A stretch of 64,000 nt of DNA, from the NCBI RefSeq assembly GCF_001584165.1, contig NZ_CP013233.1, positions 2,860,620-2,924,619 on the forward strand, given 5' to 3'. This DNA comes from Collimonas arenae. Lineage in GTDB: Bacteria; Pseudomonadota; Gammaproteobacteria; Burkholderiales; Burkholderiaceae_D. Of the stretch, positions 49,431 to 59,882 are shown in pieces. Every line of letters starts with the position of its first letter. The stretch's first letter is position 1. Below the pieces are notes generated by a model. The model worked only from the letters and a program-made list of their open reading frames with translations, did no database searches and was not told the DNA's origin. The translations under genes and the position numbers were made by a program.

Positions 49431-49746
49431 AACCACATCTCCTTATATAAACGCACGGTCGTGCTCTTTTGTTGTCTTAATAGTACACAGATAATTTCCT
49501 GGATACAATTGATTACATTTGTCGAGAATCAGCGGAAAACAACACTGTTACCTGACCTGAAAACCCTGCGCCATAGGGAAAATATGAAAGACGATGAATA
49601 CTCCACATATCCGCACAATGTTTGTTTGGCACAACATTTAGCCATTCCGGCTGGTATTGAAATGCGACCTTCGCAAACGTCAGGCGGTACCGGCAAGGCA
49701 TAATGATGCGGCCCGGCTCGCCGGTAATATAAAAACAGGAGAAAGA

Positions 49747-50277
49747 ATGCCAACTCGTGAAGAAACACAGGCGCAATGGCTGGCTCAGGAAGCTGCCGTC
49801 CGCGCCAAACTGACCGCCCCCGGCGTCTCAACGCTGGAACAACTGAAGCAATGCAGCGGCATCGAATTTTTGCAACGCATACTTGATGGTGAATTGCCGC
49901 CCCCACCCATCGCGCAAACACTGGATTTCACGCTGATTGAGGCAGAACCGGGCCGCATTGTTTTCCAGGGGACGCCTGGCATGCAGCATTACAATCCGAT
50001 CGGCAGCGTTCATGGCGGCTATTTCTGCACCTTGCTCGATTCGGCACTCGGTTGCGCGGTGCAATCGACACTGCCCAGAGGCAGCGGCTACACCACGCTC
50101 GAATTAAAGGTCAATCTGATACGCGCACTCACCGACAAGACCGGCCCTGTGCGTGCTATCGGCAAGGTGATCCAGGTCGGCGGCCGGGTTGGCGTGGCGG
50201 AAGCGGAGATCGTCGATGCTGACGGCAAAATCTATGCGCATGGCACTACCACCTGCCTGGTTTTCCCGCTGCCCTAA
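49747..50277 (+). CDS. PaaI-family hotdog thioesterase
   Basis: A 176-residue single-hotdog protein. Start at 49747 (MPTREETQAQWLAQEAAVRA), preceded by CAGGAG. The family motif is NPIGSVHGGYFCTLLDSALG with the conserved HGG and the acidic residue of LLDSA. YTTLELKVNLIRAL and YAHGTTTCLVF follow. PaaI-like enzymes cleave aryl- or acyl-CoA thioesters. It precedes the NRPS gene on the same strand by about 400 bases, so a role in acyl supply or editing for the peptide is possible but not shown. Confidence 0.85.
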   Translation: MPTREETQAQWLAQEAAVRAKLTAPGVSTLEQLKQCSGIEFLQRILDGELPPPPIAQTLDFTLIEAEPGRIVFQGTPGMQHYNPIGSVHGGYFCTLLDSALGCAVQSTLPRGSGYTTLELKVNLIRALTDKTGPVRAIGKVIQVGGRVGVAEAEIVDADGKIYAHGTTTCLVFPLP

Positions 50278-50643
50278 CTCCCCCTCCTCATAGCAACTGC
50301 GGCCAACGGCCGCACGTTCGCCGCAATAAGCGAATCGCATAGTTTCCTACGCTGCAGCGCATCACAATCATAGAAAAAAGCCAACATAAGCCGGCATCTT
50401 AACTGTCCCGGCAAGGCCTTTTATCACCAATTTCGATCTTTAGCCACCTGTCACTTCTTATAGCTAGCGAAGCAAAAAGCGAACAGATATATTTATTTCC
50501 CAACGGGAATATTTGATTGGACATCAACACGTCGCCCTCGATCATTGCAACGCAACAAATCCGTCGACCTTGGCGGTAGATTCTGCAATGCAACAGGCAG
50601 TACGCCGCGACAATCAACAATCCGCTCCATCAGAGGGTGAGCC
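50278..50643. promoter_or_regulatory. Upstream region of the NRPS locus
   Basis: About 366 bases with no credible gene. A short perfect hairpin TGCGGCC-AAC-GGCCGCA lies at 50298-50314, 20 bases after the thioesterase stop, without a T run. The stretch 50340-50520 is richer in A/T and probably holds the promoter; I could not fix -35/-10 elements. Confidence 0.4.
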
Positions 50644-50691
50644 ATGCATTCATCCCGCGCGCAGCCAGCCCATTGCAGTTTCCACTCTTGA
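50644..50691 (+). CDS. Possible 15-codon leader peptide before the NRPS
   Basis: A short open frame [15 protein letters not shown]. Its ATG has the best ribosome site in the area (AGAGGGTGAGCC directly upstream). Its TGA ends one base before the ATG at 50693, which opens the NRPS frame and has no ribosome site of its own. This arrangement would allow translational coupling. The alternative is that an indel hides a longer NRPS N-terminus. Confidence 0.35.
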   Translation: MHSSRAQPAHCSFHS

Positions 50692-50692
50692 T

Positions 50693-53600
50693 ATGGAGAA
50701 GCGCTTGCATACCGTCGACCACCCTATCGCCATACCACTGACCTCCGGACAGCTGGCCATGTGGCTGGGCGCGAAATTCGCGTCGCCAGACACCAATTTC
50801 AACCTTGCCGAAGCAGTTGATATTGACGGCAAGATCAATCCGGCGGCCTTCCTCGCGGCACTGCAAACGGTGGCAAACGAGGCCGAGGCCGCGCGCCTGC
50901 ATTTTGTGGAAACCGAAGACGGTCCACGACAGATTGTTGCCCCCATCTTTACCGGGTTGCTGCCTTACCTCGACTTCAGTGCCGAGAACGATCCCGCGGC
51001 AGCCGCCGACGCCTGGATGCGCGCAGATTTCAGCCGCAATGTCGACCTCACGCATGGCCAGTTGTGGTTGTGCGCGTTGATCCGCATCGCCCCTGCCCGT
51101 TTCATCTGGTATCACCGCTGCCACCACATCGTGCTGGACGGTTTCGGCGGCGGCTTGATTGCGCGCCGCCTGGCCGATGTCTACAGTGCCTTGATCAACA
51201 ACACACAAGCTTCAGAAGACACTGCCTTCGCGCCGATTGCACAACTCGCGCTGGAAGATGCCGCGTATTGCGAATCCGGCCGCTTTCCTCGCGACCGGCA
51301 ATACTGGACGGAGCATTTCAGCGACACGCCGGATCCGTTGAGCCTGGCCAGCCAGCGTTCAGTCAACGTTGGCGGCCTGCTGCGCCAGACCGTGTATTTG
51401 CCAGCGGCCAGCGTCAGTGCATTGCATGACATCGCGCGCGAACTGGGCGCAACCTTGCCGCAGATATTGATTGCAGCGACATCGGCGTACCTGTACCGCG
51501 CCACCGGTGCCGAAGATATGGTGATCGGCATCCCGGTGACTGCCCGTCACAACGAACGCATGCGGCGGGTGCCTGCCATGGTGGCAAACGCGCTGCCAGT
51601 GCGCCTGGCAATGCATGCCGAACTGCGGGTTGATGAACTGGTTCGCGAAATCGGACGGCAGATGCGGCAACTGTTGCGACATCAATCCTATCGCTATGAA
51701 AACCTGCGCAACGACCTGAACATCCTGGGCAACAACCAGCAACTGTTCACCACCGTGGTCAACATCGAACCATTCGATTACGATTTCCGCTTTGGCGGTC
51801 ACGCCGCCAAGCCGCGCAATCTGTCCAACGGCACTGCCGAAGATCTCGGCATCTTTTTTTACGAGCGCGGCAACGGCCAGGACTTGCAGATCGATTTCGA
51901 CGCCAATCCGGCGCTCTACAGCGCCGAGGTGCTGGCCGGTCACCAGCGCCGCCTGCTGCGGGTATTCGCGGCGATCATCGAGCAGCCACAGCAGCGCATC
52001 GGACACATAGACTTGCTGGACAGCGCCGAGCGCAAACAATTGCTGGATGGCTGGAACGATACCGCACATCCGATGGACGACACCAATTTGGCGGCACTCA
52101 TCGAAGCACAGGCAGCCCACAGTCAGGATGCCGAGGCATTGCGCTTCGACGGCAGTCTCCTGAGCTACACCGATTTGAATCAACGCGCGAACCAGCTGGC
52201 GCGCCTGCTACGCACACACGGCGCTGGTCCCGAGCAGATCGTCGCAATTGCCGTGCCGCGCTCGCTGGAACTGGTGGTAGCGTTGCTGGCAATCCTGAAA
52301 ACCGGCGCGGCCTACCTGCCGGTCGACCCCGATTATCCGCAAGACCGGATCACGTTCATGCTGGGCGATGCGCAACCGGTCTGTCTGCTCACCACCAACG
52401 CCCTGGCGCCTACGCTGCCTGCCAACGTCCCACAATTACTGCTCGACCTCCCGCAGACAGCAGCCGCAATCGACGCCTATGCCGACACCAATCTGCAAGA
52501 CCATGAGCGCAGCGCAGCGTTGACGCCCCTGCATCCAGCCTACGTGATCTACACCTCCGGTTCGACCGGCAAGCCGAAGGGCGTGGTGGTGTCGCATCGC
52601 GCCATCATCAATCGCCTGCGCTGGATGCAAGCGACTTACTGTTTGCAGGCCGACGATAGGGTGTTGCAAAAGACACCATCCAGTTTCGACGTCTCGGTAT
52701 GGGAGTTTTTCTGGCCCCTGATCGACGGCGCCACATTGGTGCTGGCCAAACCCGGTGGCCACAAGGACGCCGCCCACCTGGTCGGCCTGATCGCGGCGGA
52801 ACGCATCACGACCATTCATTTCGTGCCGTCAATGCTGGAAGTGTTCCTGCTGGAACCAAATACCTCCGCCTGCAGTTCGCTGCGACGCGTGATCTGCAGC
52901 GGCGAAGCCCTCGCGCCAGCGCTGCAGGCGCAATTCCAGCAGCGCCTCGGCTGCGAACTCCATAATCTGTATGGCCCGACCGAAGCCGCTGTCGACGTCA
53001 CTTACTGGGATTGCCTTGCCGCCGCAGCCAACGAACGCAATCCCGAACGCGTGCCGATCGGCTTCCCGATCTGGAACACCCAGATGTACGTGCTCGACAG
53101 CGGCTTGCAACCGGTGCCTGCTGGCGTGACCGGCGAACTGTATATCGCCGGCGCCGGGTTGGCACGCGGCTACCTGAATCGCCCGGTGCTGAGCGCCGAA
53201 CGCTTCGTCGCCAATCCCTACGGCGCACCCGGCAGCCGCATGTACCGCAGCGGCGACCTGGCCCGCTGGCGCGCCGATGGCTGCCTTGATTTCCTCGGCC
53301 GCGCCGACCAGCAAGTGAAGATTCGCGGCTTCCGTATCGAACCAGGCGAGATCGAATCGGCGCTGCTGCAACATCCGCAGGTAGCGCAGGCCGCAGTTGT
53401 GGTACGCGAAGATGTGCCGGGCGAAAAGCGCCTGGTGGCATATCTGGTCGCCACTTCCGGCAACGATCCGCAGCCGGCAGAACTACGCGAACACGCTGCG
53501 CACATCCTGCCTGATTACATGGTGCCGTCGGCCTTCGTCAACCTGCCCGCCCTGCCGTTAAGCCCAAGCGGAAAACTGGACCGCAAGGCCCTGCCGGCAC

Positions 53601-56155
53601 CGGAACGGCAAGCCGCCACGCCCTATGCCGCGCCACGCACACCAACTGAAAAGATACTTGCCCAGCTATGGGCCGATACTCTGCATCTGGAGCGCGTCGG
53701 CATCCACGACAACTTCTTCGAACTGGGCGGACATTCGCTGCTGATCGTGCAACTGATCTCGATGATCCGCCAGCAATTCATGATCGACCTGCCATTGGAT
53801 ACGCTGTTCCAGGTATCGACCATCGCCGGCCTGGCGGAGCGGCTGGATCAAGAGTCGGTAGCGCGTCCAATCCTGTCGCCGATGCCTCGGCCGCAGCGAA
53901 TTCCGCTGTCGTTTGCCCAGCGCCGGCTATGGCTGATGAATCAGCTGGAAGGCTCAAACCCGGCCTACAATATGCCGCTCGCCTTGCGCCTGGCTGGCAG
54001 TCTGAATCGTCATGCACTACAAGCCGCCCTCGGCGATCTGGCGCAACGCCACGAAAGCCTGCGCACAATCTATCCGAATCATGCCGGTGTGCCTTATCAA
54101 CAAATTCTCGACGCCACGCACGATGCCGCCGCGCACCCGCCATTCATTGAAGTCGACGCCACCGAAGAAACATTGCCGGCCATGCTGCATGCCGCGGCCG
54201 GCTATGGTTTCGAACTCAGCAATACGCCGCCATTGCGTGTCTATCTGTTCCGCCTGGACGCCGATGAGCATGTGCTGCTGTTGCTGACCCACCATATCGC
54301 CGGCGACGGCGCATCGCTGCTGCCGCTGGGGCGCGACCTCAGCGTCGCTTACGCCGCCCGCTGCCGAGGCATTTCGCCCGGCTGGGCGCCGCTGCCGCTG
54401 CAATATGCCGACTATGCGCTGTGGCAGCACGAACTGCTTGGTAGCGAAGATAATCCGGACAGCCTGATCGGCCGTCAGCGCGATTTCTGGCGCGAGGCAT
54501 TGCGTGATCTGCCGGAACAACTGGCTCTACCGACCGATCATCCGCGCCCTTCGGCACCAAGTCATCGCGGCGATGTGGTGCCGCTGCAGATCGGCGCACA
54601 ACTGCACGAGCGCTTGCTACAACTCGCGCGCGATGGCCAAGCCAGCGTCTTCATGGTGCTGCAGGCCGCCCTCGCCGGCCTGTTAAGCCGCCTCGGCGCC
54701 GGCCACGACATCGCCATCGGTAGCCCAGTGGCGGGCCGCAGCGATCACGCATTGGATGAACTGATCGGCTGCTTCGTCAACACACTCGTACTGCGCACCG
54801 ACACCTCGGGCCAGCCCAGCCTGCGCGATCTGATCGAGCGCGTGCGGACAACCAACCTGGCGGCTTATGCGAACCAGGAAATGCCGTTCGACCGCCTGGT
54901 CGACATGTTGCGACCGGATCGCTCGCGCGCCAGCCATCCGCTATTCCAGGTAATGCTCGGCTTCCAGAACAGCAGCCGGCTGGCGTTCAGCATGCCCGGC
55001 CTGTCGGTCACGCCGCAGCCGGTCGCCATCGACACCGCCAAATTCGATCTGTCGTTCATTTTGAGCGAACAACGCAACGCTGACGGCCTGCCGGGAGGAA
55101 TCAGCGGCGGCATCCAGTACAGCACCGATCTGTTCGAACGTGGCACGATCGACAGCATCGCAGCACGCTTGCTGCACTTGCTGGAAGAGGCATGCGCCGC
55201 ACCGGATCAACCCATCGCGGCCATCGACATCCTGAGCGCCGCTGAACGGCACCGCCTGCTGGTCGAATGGAGCGGCAGCACGCGCGACCTGCCGCTACAC
55301 AGCTTCGCCACCATGGTGGAAACCCAGGCATCGGCGCGCCCCGATGCGATCGCTATCGTGCTCGACGATGACACAGTAAGTTATGCCGAGTTGAACGCAC
55401 GCGCCAATCGTTTGGCACACCTGCTAAGCACTCAGGGTGTTGGCCCAGGCGCCATCGTCGCCACCGTATTGCCGCGTTCGCTCGACCTGGTGCTGACACA
55501 TCTGGCCATCGTCAAGGCTGGCGCCGCCTACCTGCCGATCGATCCGAACTACCTGGCGGCACGCAGTCCGTTTGTCTTCTATGAGGCCGCACCGGCTTGC
55601 GTGATCACCAACATGGCGCTACTGCCGCAATTAATCGATATTCCGCACCGGTTGGCGCTGGACGCCGATATCACGGTAGCTGCGCTGGCAATACAGTCGG
55701 AGAACGATCTCGCCAATCAGGGCTGTAACCCTGCGCTTCATGCCGAGGATGCGGCTTATATCATCTACACCTCTGGCTCTACCGGCATGCCGAAAGGCGT
55801 GGTGGTGACCCATGCCGGCATCGCCAGCTTGGCCACCGCCATGATCGAACAGCTTGCCATTGACGGTCATTCACGGGTGCTGCAATTTTCCTCCTGCGGC
55901 TTCGATGCTTCGATCATGGATCAGATGATGGCCTTCGCGGCCGGCGCCGCGCTGGTGGTGCCGACCGCACAGCAACCGCTCGGCGAAGAGCTCGCAGATG
56001 TGCTGACGCGCCACGCAGTCAGCCATGCGCTGATCCGCCGGCAGCCCTGGCAACCTTACCGGCTGGTGAGTTCAAGCAGTTGCACACGCTGGTGGTCGGC
56101 GGCGATGTCTGCCCGCCAGCGCTGGCGGCGCAATGGTCGCAAGGACGTTACATGA
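50693..56155 (+). CDS. Nonribosomal peptide synthetase, modules C-A-T-C-A(part)
   Basis: First part of a two-module NRPS that is really one gene with 56080-58218. Domains by position: C1 about 50720-52010 ([10 protein letters not shown], active HHxxxDG), A1 52110-53560 ([12 protein letters not shown]), T1 53640-53850 ([10 protein letters not shown]), C2 53880-55220 ([10 protein letters not shown]), A2 from 55300 ([12 protein letters not shown]). A1 pocket residues read D-V-W-H-I-S-L-V-D, the serine code of EntF-like domains; the whole first module resembles EntF. C1 may accept an acyl starter. The frame is lost at 56035 where a CC should be CCC. Start at 50693 fits the C-domain N-terminus; the open frame extends upstream to a TTG at 50513. 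Confidence 0.88.
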   Translation: MEKRLHTVDHPIAIPLTSGQLAMWLGAKFASPDTNFNLAEAVDIDGKINPAAFLAALQTVANEAEAARLHFVETEDGPRQIVAPIFTGLLPYLDFSAENDPAAAADAWMRADFSRNVDLTHGQLWLCALIRIAPARFIWYHRCHHIVLDGFGGGLIARRLADVYSALINNTQASEDTAFAPIAQLALEDAAYCESGRFPRDRQYWTEHFSDTPDPLSLASQRSVNVGGLLRQTVYLPAASVSALHDIARELGATLPQILIAATSAYLYRATGAEDMVIGIPVTARHNERMRRVPAMVANALPVRLAMHAELRVDELVREIGRQMRQLLRHQSYRYENLRNDLNILGNNQQLFTTVVNIEPFDYDFRFGGHAAKPRNLSNGTAEDLGIFFYERGNGQDLQIDFDANPALYSAEVLAGHQRRLLRVFAAIIEQPQQRIGHIDLLDSAERKQLLDGWNDTAHPMDDTNLAALIEAQAAHSQDAEALRFDGSLLSYTDLNQRANQLARLLRTHGAGPEQIVAIAVPRSLELVVALLAILKTGAAYLPVDPDYPQDRITFMLGDAQPVCLLTTNALAPTLPANVPQLLLDLPQTAAAIDAYADTNLQDHERSAALTPLHPAYVIYTSGSTGKPKGVVVSHRAIINRLRWMQATYCLQADDRVLQKTPSSFDVSVWEFFWPLIDGATLVLAKPGGHKDAAHLVGLIAAERITTIHFVPSMLEVFLLEPNTSACSSLRRVICSGEALAPALQAQFQQRLGCELHNLYGPTEAAVDVTYWDCLAAAANERNPERVPIGFPIWNTQMYVLDSGLQPVPAGVTGELYIAGAGLARGYLNRPVLSAERFVANPYGAPGSRMYRSGDLARWRADGCLDFLGRADQQVKIRGFRIEPGEIESALLQHPQVAQAAVVVREDVPGEKRLVAYLVATSGNDPQPAELREHAAHILPDYMVPSAFVNLPALPLSPSGKLDRKALPAPERQAATPYAAPRTPTEKILAQLWADTLHLERVGIHDNFFELGGHSLLIVQLISMIRQQFMIDLPLDTLFQVSTIAGLAERLDQESVARPILSPMPRPQRIPLSFAQRRLWLMNQLEGSNPAYNMPLALRLAGSLNRHALQAALGDLAQRHESLRTIYPNHAGVPYQQILDATHDAAAHPPFIEVDATEETLPAMLHAAAGYGFELSNTPPLRVYLFRLDADEHVLLLLTHHIAGDGASLLPLGRDLSVAYAARCRGISPGWAPLPLQYADYALWQHELLGSEDNPDSLIGRQRDFWREALRDLPEQLALPTDHPRPSAPSHRGDVVPLQIGAQLHERLLQLARDGQASVFMVLQAALAGLLSRLGAGHDIAIGSPVAGRSDHALDELIGCFVNTLVLRTDTSGQPSLRDLIERVRTTNLAAYANQEMPFDRLVDMLRPDRSRASHPLFQVMLGFQNSSRLAFSMPGLSVTPQPVAIDTAKFDLSFILSEQRNADGLPGGISGGIQYSTDLFERGTIDSIAARLLHLLEEACAAPDQPIAAIDILSAAERHRLLVEWSGSTRDLPLHSFATMVETQASARPDAIAIVLDDDTVSYAELNARANRLAHLLSTQGVGPGAIVATVLPRSLDLVLTHLAIVKAGAAYLPIDPNYLAARSPFVFYEAAPACVITNMALLPQLIDIPHRLALDADITVAALAIQSENDLANQGCNPALHAEDAAYIIYTSGSTGMPKGVVVTHAGIASLATAMIEQLAIDGHSRVLQFSSCGFDASIMDQMMAFAAGAALVVPTAQQPLGEELADVLTRHAVSHALIRRQPWQPYRLVSSSSCTRWWSAAMSARQRWRRNGRKDVT
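53126..53743 (+). repeat. Intragenic NRPS repeat, copy 1 (end of A1 and T1)
   Basis: This stretch is nearly identical to 56302-56919 at a constant offset of 3176 bases without indels. I count about 15 differences by eye, none seen after about 53550. It covers the last third of the adenylation domain and most of the carrier domain. Confidence 0.85.
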
Positions 56156-58218
56156 TCAACGCCTACGGCCCGACTGAAATCACCATCTGCGCCAGCTTAA
56201 GTTCGCCCATGAGCGGTGACGAACTGCCTTCAATCGGACGGCCGGTCTGGAATACCCGGATGTACGTGCTGGATCACAACCTGCAACCTGTACCTGCCGG
56301 CGTGACCGGCGAACTGTATATCGCCGGAGCCGGGTTGGCGCGCGGCTACCTGAATCGCCCGGTGCTGAGCGCCGAACGCTTCGTCGCCAATCCCTACGGC
56401 GCACCCGGCAGCCGCATGTACCGCAGCGGCGACCTGGCCCGTTGGCGCGCCGACGGCAGCCTGGATTTCCTTGGACGCGCCGACCAGCAAGTGAAGATTC
56501 GCGGCTTCCGCATCGAACCGGGCGAGATCGAATCGGCGCTGCTGCAACATCCGCAGGTAGCGCAGGCCGCAGTTCTGGTACGCGAAGACGTGCCGGGCGA
56601 AAAGCGCCTGGTGGCATATCTGGTCGCCACTTCCGGCAACGATCCGCAGCCGGCAGAACTACGCGAACACGCTGCGCACATCCTGCCTGATTATATGGTG
56701 CCGTCGGCCTTCGTCAACCTGGCCGCCCTGCCGTTAAGCCCAAGCGGAAAACTGGACCGCAAGGCCCTGCCGGCACCGGAACGGCAAGCCGCCACGCCCT
56801 ATGCCGCGCCACGCACACCAACTGAAAAGATACTTGCCCAGCTATGGGCCGATACTCTGCATCTGGAGCGCGTCGGCATCCACGACAACTTCTTCGAACT
56901 GGGCGGACATTCGCTGCTGGCAATCCAACTTGGCATGCGTATCCGCGAACAGATCCGCGCCGATTTCCCGCACGCCGGGATCTACACACATCCGACCATC
57001 TCTGCCCTGGCCGCCCTGATCGATCACTCAGGCGGCGCTGTCGCCACACTCGACCTGGCGCGTGAATTGCACCTACCGGCGCACATCCGCAGCGCTGGCC
57101 AGCAACCTTCCCTACAACCAAAGCGGGTGTTCCTGACCGGCGCCAGCGGCTTTGTCGGCAGCCATCTGCTGGCAGCCCTGCTGCGCAACACCGCCGCCAG
57201 CGTGATCTGCCACGTGCGCGCCGACAATGCGCAAGCAGCCCGCGTTCGCCTGCAGCGTACGCTGGCCGAACGCCAGCTAGGATCGATCTGGGACGACAGC
57301 CGGATTGAGGTAATGGCTGGCGACCTCGGCGCACCGCAACTTGGCCTCAGCGCGGACGCGGCGCAGACGATCCGCGACGATTGCGACGCCATCTACCATT
57401 GCGCGGCGCAGGTCGATTTCTTGCATCCGTACGCCAGCCTGAAGGCAGCCAATGTCGATAGCGTGGTAACCCTGCTCGACTGGAGCGCACAAGGGCGGCC
57501 GAAGAACATGCACTATATCTCCACGCTAGCGGTGATCGATCCCGGCACCAGCTGCGGGCTGGTAACCGAACGTTCGCCGTTGGCATCCTGGAATGGCCTG
57601 CTGGACGGTTACAGCCAGAGTAAATGGGTCGGCGATGCGCTGGCCAGGGAGGCCCAAGCGCGCGGTTTGCCGGTGACCATCTACAGGCTTGGCGCGGTGA
57701 CCGGCGACCATACGCACGCGATCTGCAACGCCGTTGACCTGATCTGGCGCGTGGCGCATCTATACGCCGAACTGGAAGCAATCCCGGACATGGACCTGCC
57801 ACTCAACCTGACCCCGGTCGACGATGTTGCCCGCGCCATCCTCGGCCTTGCAGGCCAGCGCGCGGCACAAGGCCAGGTGTACCACCTGATGGGTCAGGCG
57901 CCATTGCGGGTGCGCGATATCCCGCCGGTGTTCGAGCGCCTTGGCCTGACACTGGAACCGCTGGGCCTGGAAAGCTGGCTGCAACGCGCCCATCAGCGCC
58001 TGGCGGTCACGCAGGACCGCGACCTGGCAGCGGTGTTAGCGATCCTGGATCGCTACGACGCGTCGGCAACGCCACCGAAAGTCTGCGGCGCGGCAACGCA
58101 TGCGCAACTGGAGGCGCTGGGCGCGGCGATCCGTCCGGTCGACCGCAATCTGCTGGAACGCTACTTCGTCAACCTCGGCATCAAGAAGGCGCGTGCACCG
58201 CTCGAAATCAGCATCTAG
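56080..58218 (+). CDS. Nonribosomal peptide synthetase, A2 (end)-T-thioester reductase
   Basis: Continuation of the NRPS in the next frame after the break at 56035. Reading continues [20 protein letters not shown] into [13 protein letters not shown] and [16 protein letters not shown]. With D-A-M from 55900, the A2 pocket reads about D-A-M-L-V-G-A-I-C, likely a hydrophobic residue, not firmly assigned. T2 has [10 protein letters not shown]. From about 57120 a thioester reductase domain follows: [20 protein letters not shown] (NADPH loop), [13 protein letters not shown] and [10 protein letters not shown] (YxxxK). It would release the product as an aldehyde or alcohol. No thioesterase domain. 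The true N-terminus lies in the preceding entry. Confidence 0.88.
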   Translation: MHTLVVGGDVCPPALAAQWSQGRYMINAYGPTEITICASLSSPMSGDELPSIGRPVWNTRMYVLDHNLQPVPAGVTGELYIAGAGLARGYLNRPVLSAERFVANPYGAPGSRMYRSGDLARWRADGSLDFLGRADQQVKIRGFRIEPGEIESALLQHPQVAQAAVLVREDVPGEKRLVAYLVATSGNDPQPAELREHAAHILPDYMVPSAFVNLAALPLSPSGKLDRKALPAPERQAATPYAAPRTPTEKILAQLWADTLHLERVGIHDNFFELGGHSLLAIQLGMRIREQIRADFPHAGIYTHPTISALAALIDHSGGAVATLDLARELHLPAHIRSAGQQPSLQPKRVFLTGASGFVGSHLLAALLRNTAASVICHVRADNAQAARVRLQRTLAERQLGSIWDDSRIEVMAGDLGAPQLGLSADAAQTIRDDCDAIYHCAAQVDFLHPYASLKAANVDSVVTLLDWSAQGRPKNMHYISTLAVIDPGTSCGLVTERSPLASWNGLLDGYSQSKWVGDALAREAQARGLPVTIYRLGAVTGDHTHAICNAVDLIWRVAHLYAELEAIPDMDLPLNLTPVDDVARAILGLAGQRAAQGQVYHLMGQAPLRVRDIPPVFERLGLTLEPLGLESWLQRAHQRLAVTQDRDLAAVLAILDRYDASATPPKVCGAATHAQLEALGAAIRPVDRNLLERYFVNLGIKKARAPLEISI
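56302..56919 (+). repeat. Intragenic NRPS repeat, copy 2 (end of A2 and T2)
   Basis: Second copy of the sequence at 53126-53743, same orientation. Similarity drops sharply after GGCGGACATTCGCTGCTG, where T1 and T2 diverge. It fades upstream over about 60 bases. Confidence 0.85.
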
Positions 58219-58265
58219 GAGACAGCATTGCTCTTCTTTACCAACCCACAAACCGGAGCCGCGCC

Positions 58266-59594
58266 ATGGCACGTTACCTGATTGCCGCCACCGCCATGCC
58301 CGGCCATGTGTCACCGATGCTGGCCATCGCCCAGCACCTGAGCCAGCTCGGACATCAGGTGCTGGTGCATACAGGGAGCCAGTTCCAGGCACAGGCCGAA
58401 GCCGCCGGCGCTACTTTCGTGGCGTTCGAGCACGCCATCGATTTCGATTACCGGCGCATGGAAGAACGTTTTCCCGAACAACGCCGCCTGAACTCCGGCC
58501 ATGCGCAGTTGTGCTTCGGCCTCAAGCATTTCTTCGCCGATGCCATGATGCCGCAACTGGCCGGAATCAATGCCAACCTGCAGACTTTCCCAGCCGATGC
58601 CATCCTGGTCGACACCATGTTCTGCGGCACCATCCCGCTGTTGCTCGGCCCGCGCAAGGCGCGCCCACCAATTGTCGCCATCGGCATCTCGGCATTGCCC
58701 TTGTCGAGTTGCGATACGGCGTTCTTCGGCACCGCGCTGCCGCCATCCGCCACGCCGGAGGGACGCCTGCGCAACCAGGCCATGAACAGCAACCTGAAAC
58801 AAGCCATGTTTGGCGAAGTCCAGCGTTACTTCGACAGTGTGCTGGCGCGTTCGGGACATCCGCCGCTACCGGCCTTTGTCATCGACGCCATGATCACCCT
58901 GCCCGACCTGTACCTGCAGCTAACCACCGCCTCCTTCGAGTATCCGCGCAGCGATCTGCCGCCATCGGTACGCTTCGTCGGCCCGCTGCTGGCGCCGACC
59001 GGGACTCGCTTTGAGGAGCCGGACTGGTGGCCCGAACTGAATGACGGCCGTTCGGTTGTACTGGTCACGCAAGGCACTCTAGCCAATCAGAATCCACAAC
59101 AGCTGATCGTCCCCACCTTGGGCGCGCTGGCAGCGTCCAAGGACATCCTGATCATCGCCACCACCGGTGGCCCGGTACCCGCCGATCTGGCCGCAGCTAC
59201 ACCAGCGAATGCACGGGTGCTGCCGTTCCTGCCCTATGCGCAATTGCTGCCCAAGGTACATGCGATGGTCACTAACGGCGGCTATGGCTCGGTCAACCAC
59301 GCTTTGAGCCTCGGCATACCGCTGGTGGTTGCCGGCAATACCGAGGAAAAGCCTGAGATTGCAGCGCGCGTAGCCTGGTCGGGCGCCGGTATCAACCTCG
59401 GCAGCGGCCAGCCCAACGCGCGCCAGATCGGCGATGCGGTGCGCAAGGTCCTGGGGGAACCACGCTATCGTCAACGCGCTGCGGCCCTGCGCGACGATTT
59501 CGCGCGTCATCATGCGCTCGATGAAATCACTGAGGCGGTCATGATGCTGCAGCGGACCGGCTACGCTGTCGCAGCCGGCGCCGAATTAGCTTAG
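58266..59594 (+). CDS. Glycosyltransferase, MGT/UGT family (GT1)
   Basis: A 442-residue GT-B glycosyltransferase of the macrolide/rhamnosyl type. N-terminal acceptor domain: YLIAATAMPGHVSPMLAIAQ. C-terminal donor domain: RSVVLVTQGTLANQNPQQLI, then PFLPYAQLLPKVHAMVTNGG and YGSVNHALSLGIPLVVAGNT, with EEKPEIAARVAWSGAGI, the nucleotide-sugar site. The usual HxGxGS is TNGGYGS here, common in this subgroup. It starts 47 bases after the NRPS and probably adds a sugar to the peptide; which sugar is unknown. No sugar biosynthesis genes lie nearby. Confidence 0.9.
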   Translation: MARYLIAATAMPGHVSPMLAIAQHLSQLGHQVLVHTGSQFQAQAEAAGATFVAFEHAIDFDYRRMEERFPEQRRLNSGHAQLCFGLKHFFADAMMPQLAGINANLQTFPADAILVDTMFCGTIPLLLGPRKARPPIVAIGISALPLSSCDTAFFGTALPPSATPEGRLRNQAMNSNLKQAMFGEVQRYFDSVLARSGHPPLPAFVIDAMITLPDLYLQLTTASFEYPRSDLPPSVRFVGPLLAPTGTRFEEPDWWPELNDGRSVVLVTQGTLANQNPQQLIVPTLGALAASKDILIIATTGGPVPADLAAATPANARVLPFLPYAQLLPKVHAMVTNGGYGSVNHALSLGIPLVVAGNTEEKPEIAARVAWSGAGINLGSGQPNARQIGDAVRKVLGEPRYRQRAAALRDDFARHHALDEITEAVMMLQRTGYAVAAGAELA

Positions 59595-59657
59595 CCGCGC
59601 TGCCGGCGTGACAGTATCAACGCATTGATCCGATTGAAAAACCTGAGGAGAATAAAG

Positions 59658-59864
59658 ATGAGCCATCCGTTTGACGATAAGCAAGCCCAATTCCTGGTAC
59701 TGCGCAATGACGAAGGGCAGCATTCGCTGTGGCCGACCTTCATCGACACTCCTGCAGGCTGGACAGTTGTGCTGGCTGCAAGCGACCGCGAATCCTGCAG
59801 TGCCTATATCGAGGCAAACTGGACCGATATGCGGCCACGCTCGCTGGCTGCGACAAGCGCCTGA
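59658..59864 (+). CDS. MbtH-like protein
   Basis: A 68-residue MbtH partner that binds and activates NRPS adenylation domains. MSHPFDDKQAQFLVLRNDEG, QHSLWPTFIDTPAGWTVVL and SYIEANWTDMRPRSL-like residues match the family (conserved SLWP, PAGW and the C-terminal WTDMRPRSL). The start follows GAGGAG at eight bases. It comes last in the locus after the glycosyltransferase, supporting one functional unit with the NRPS. Confidence 0.93.
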   Translation: MSHPFDDKQAQFLVLRNDEGQHSLWPTFIDTPAGWTVVLAASDRESCSAYIEANWTDMRPRSLAATSA

Positions 59865-59882
59865 TTAGGGCCTGTTTTATCC

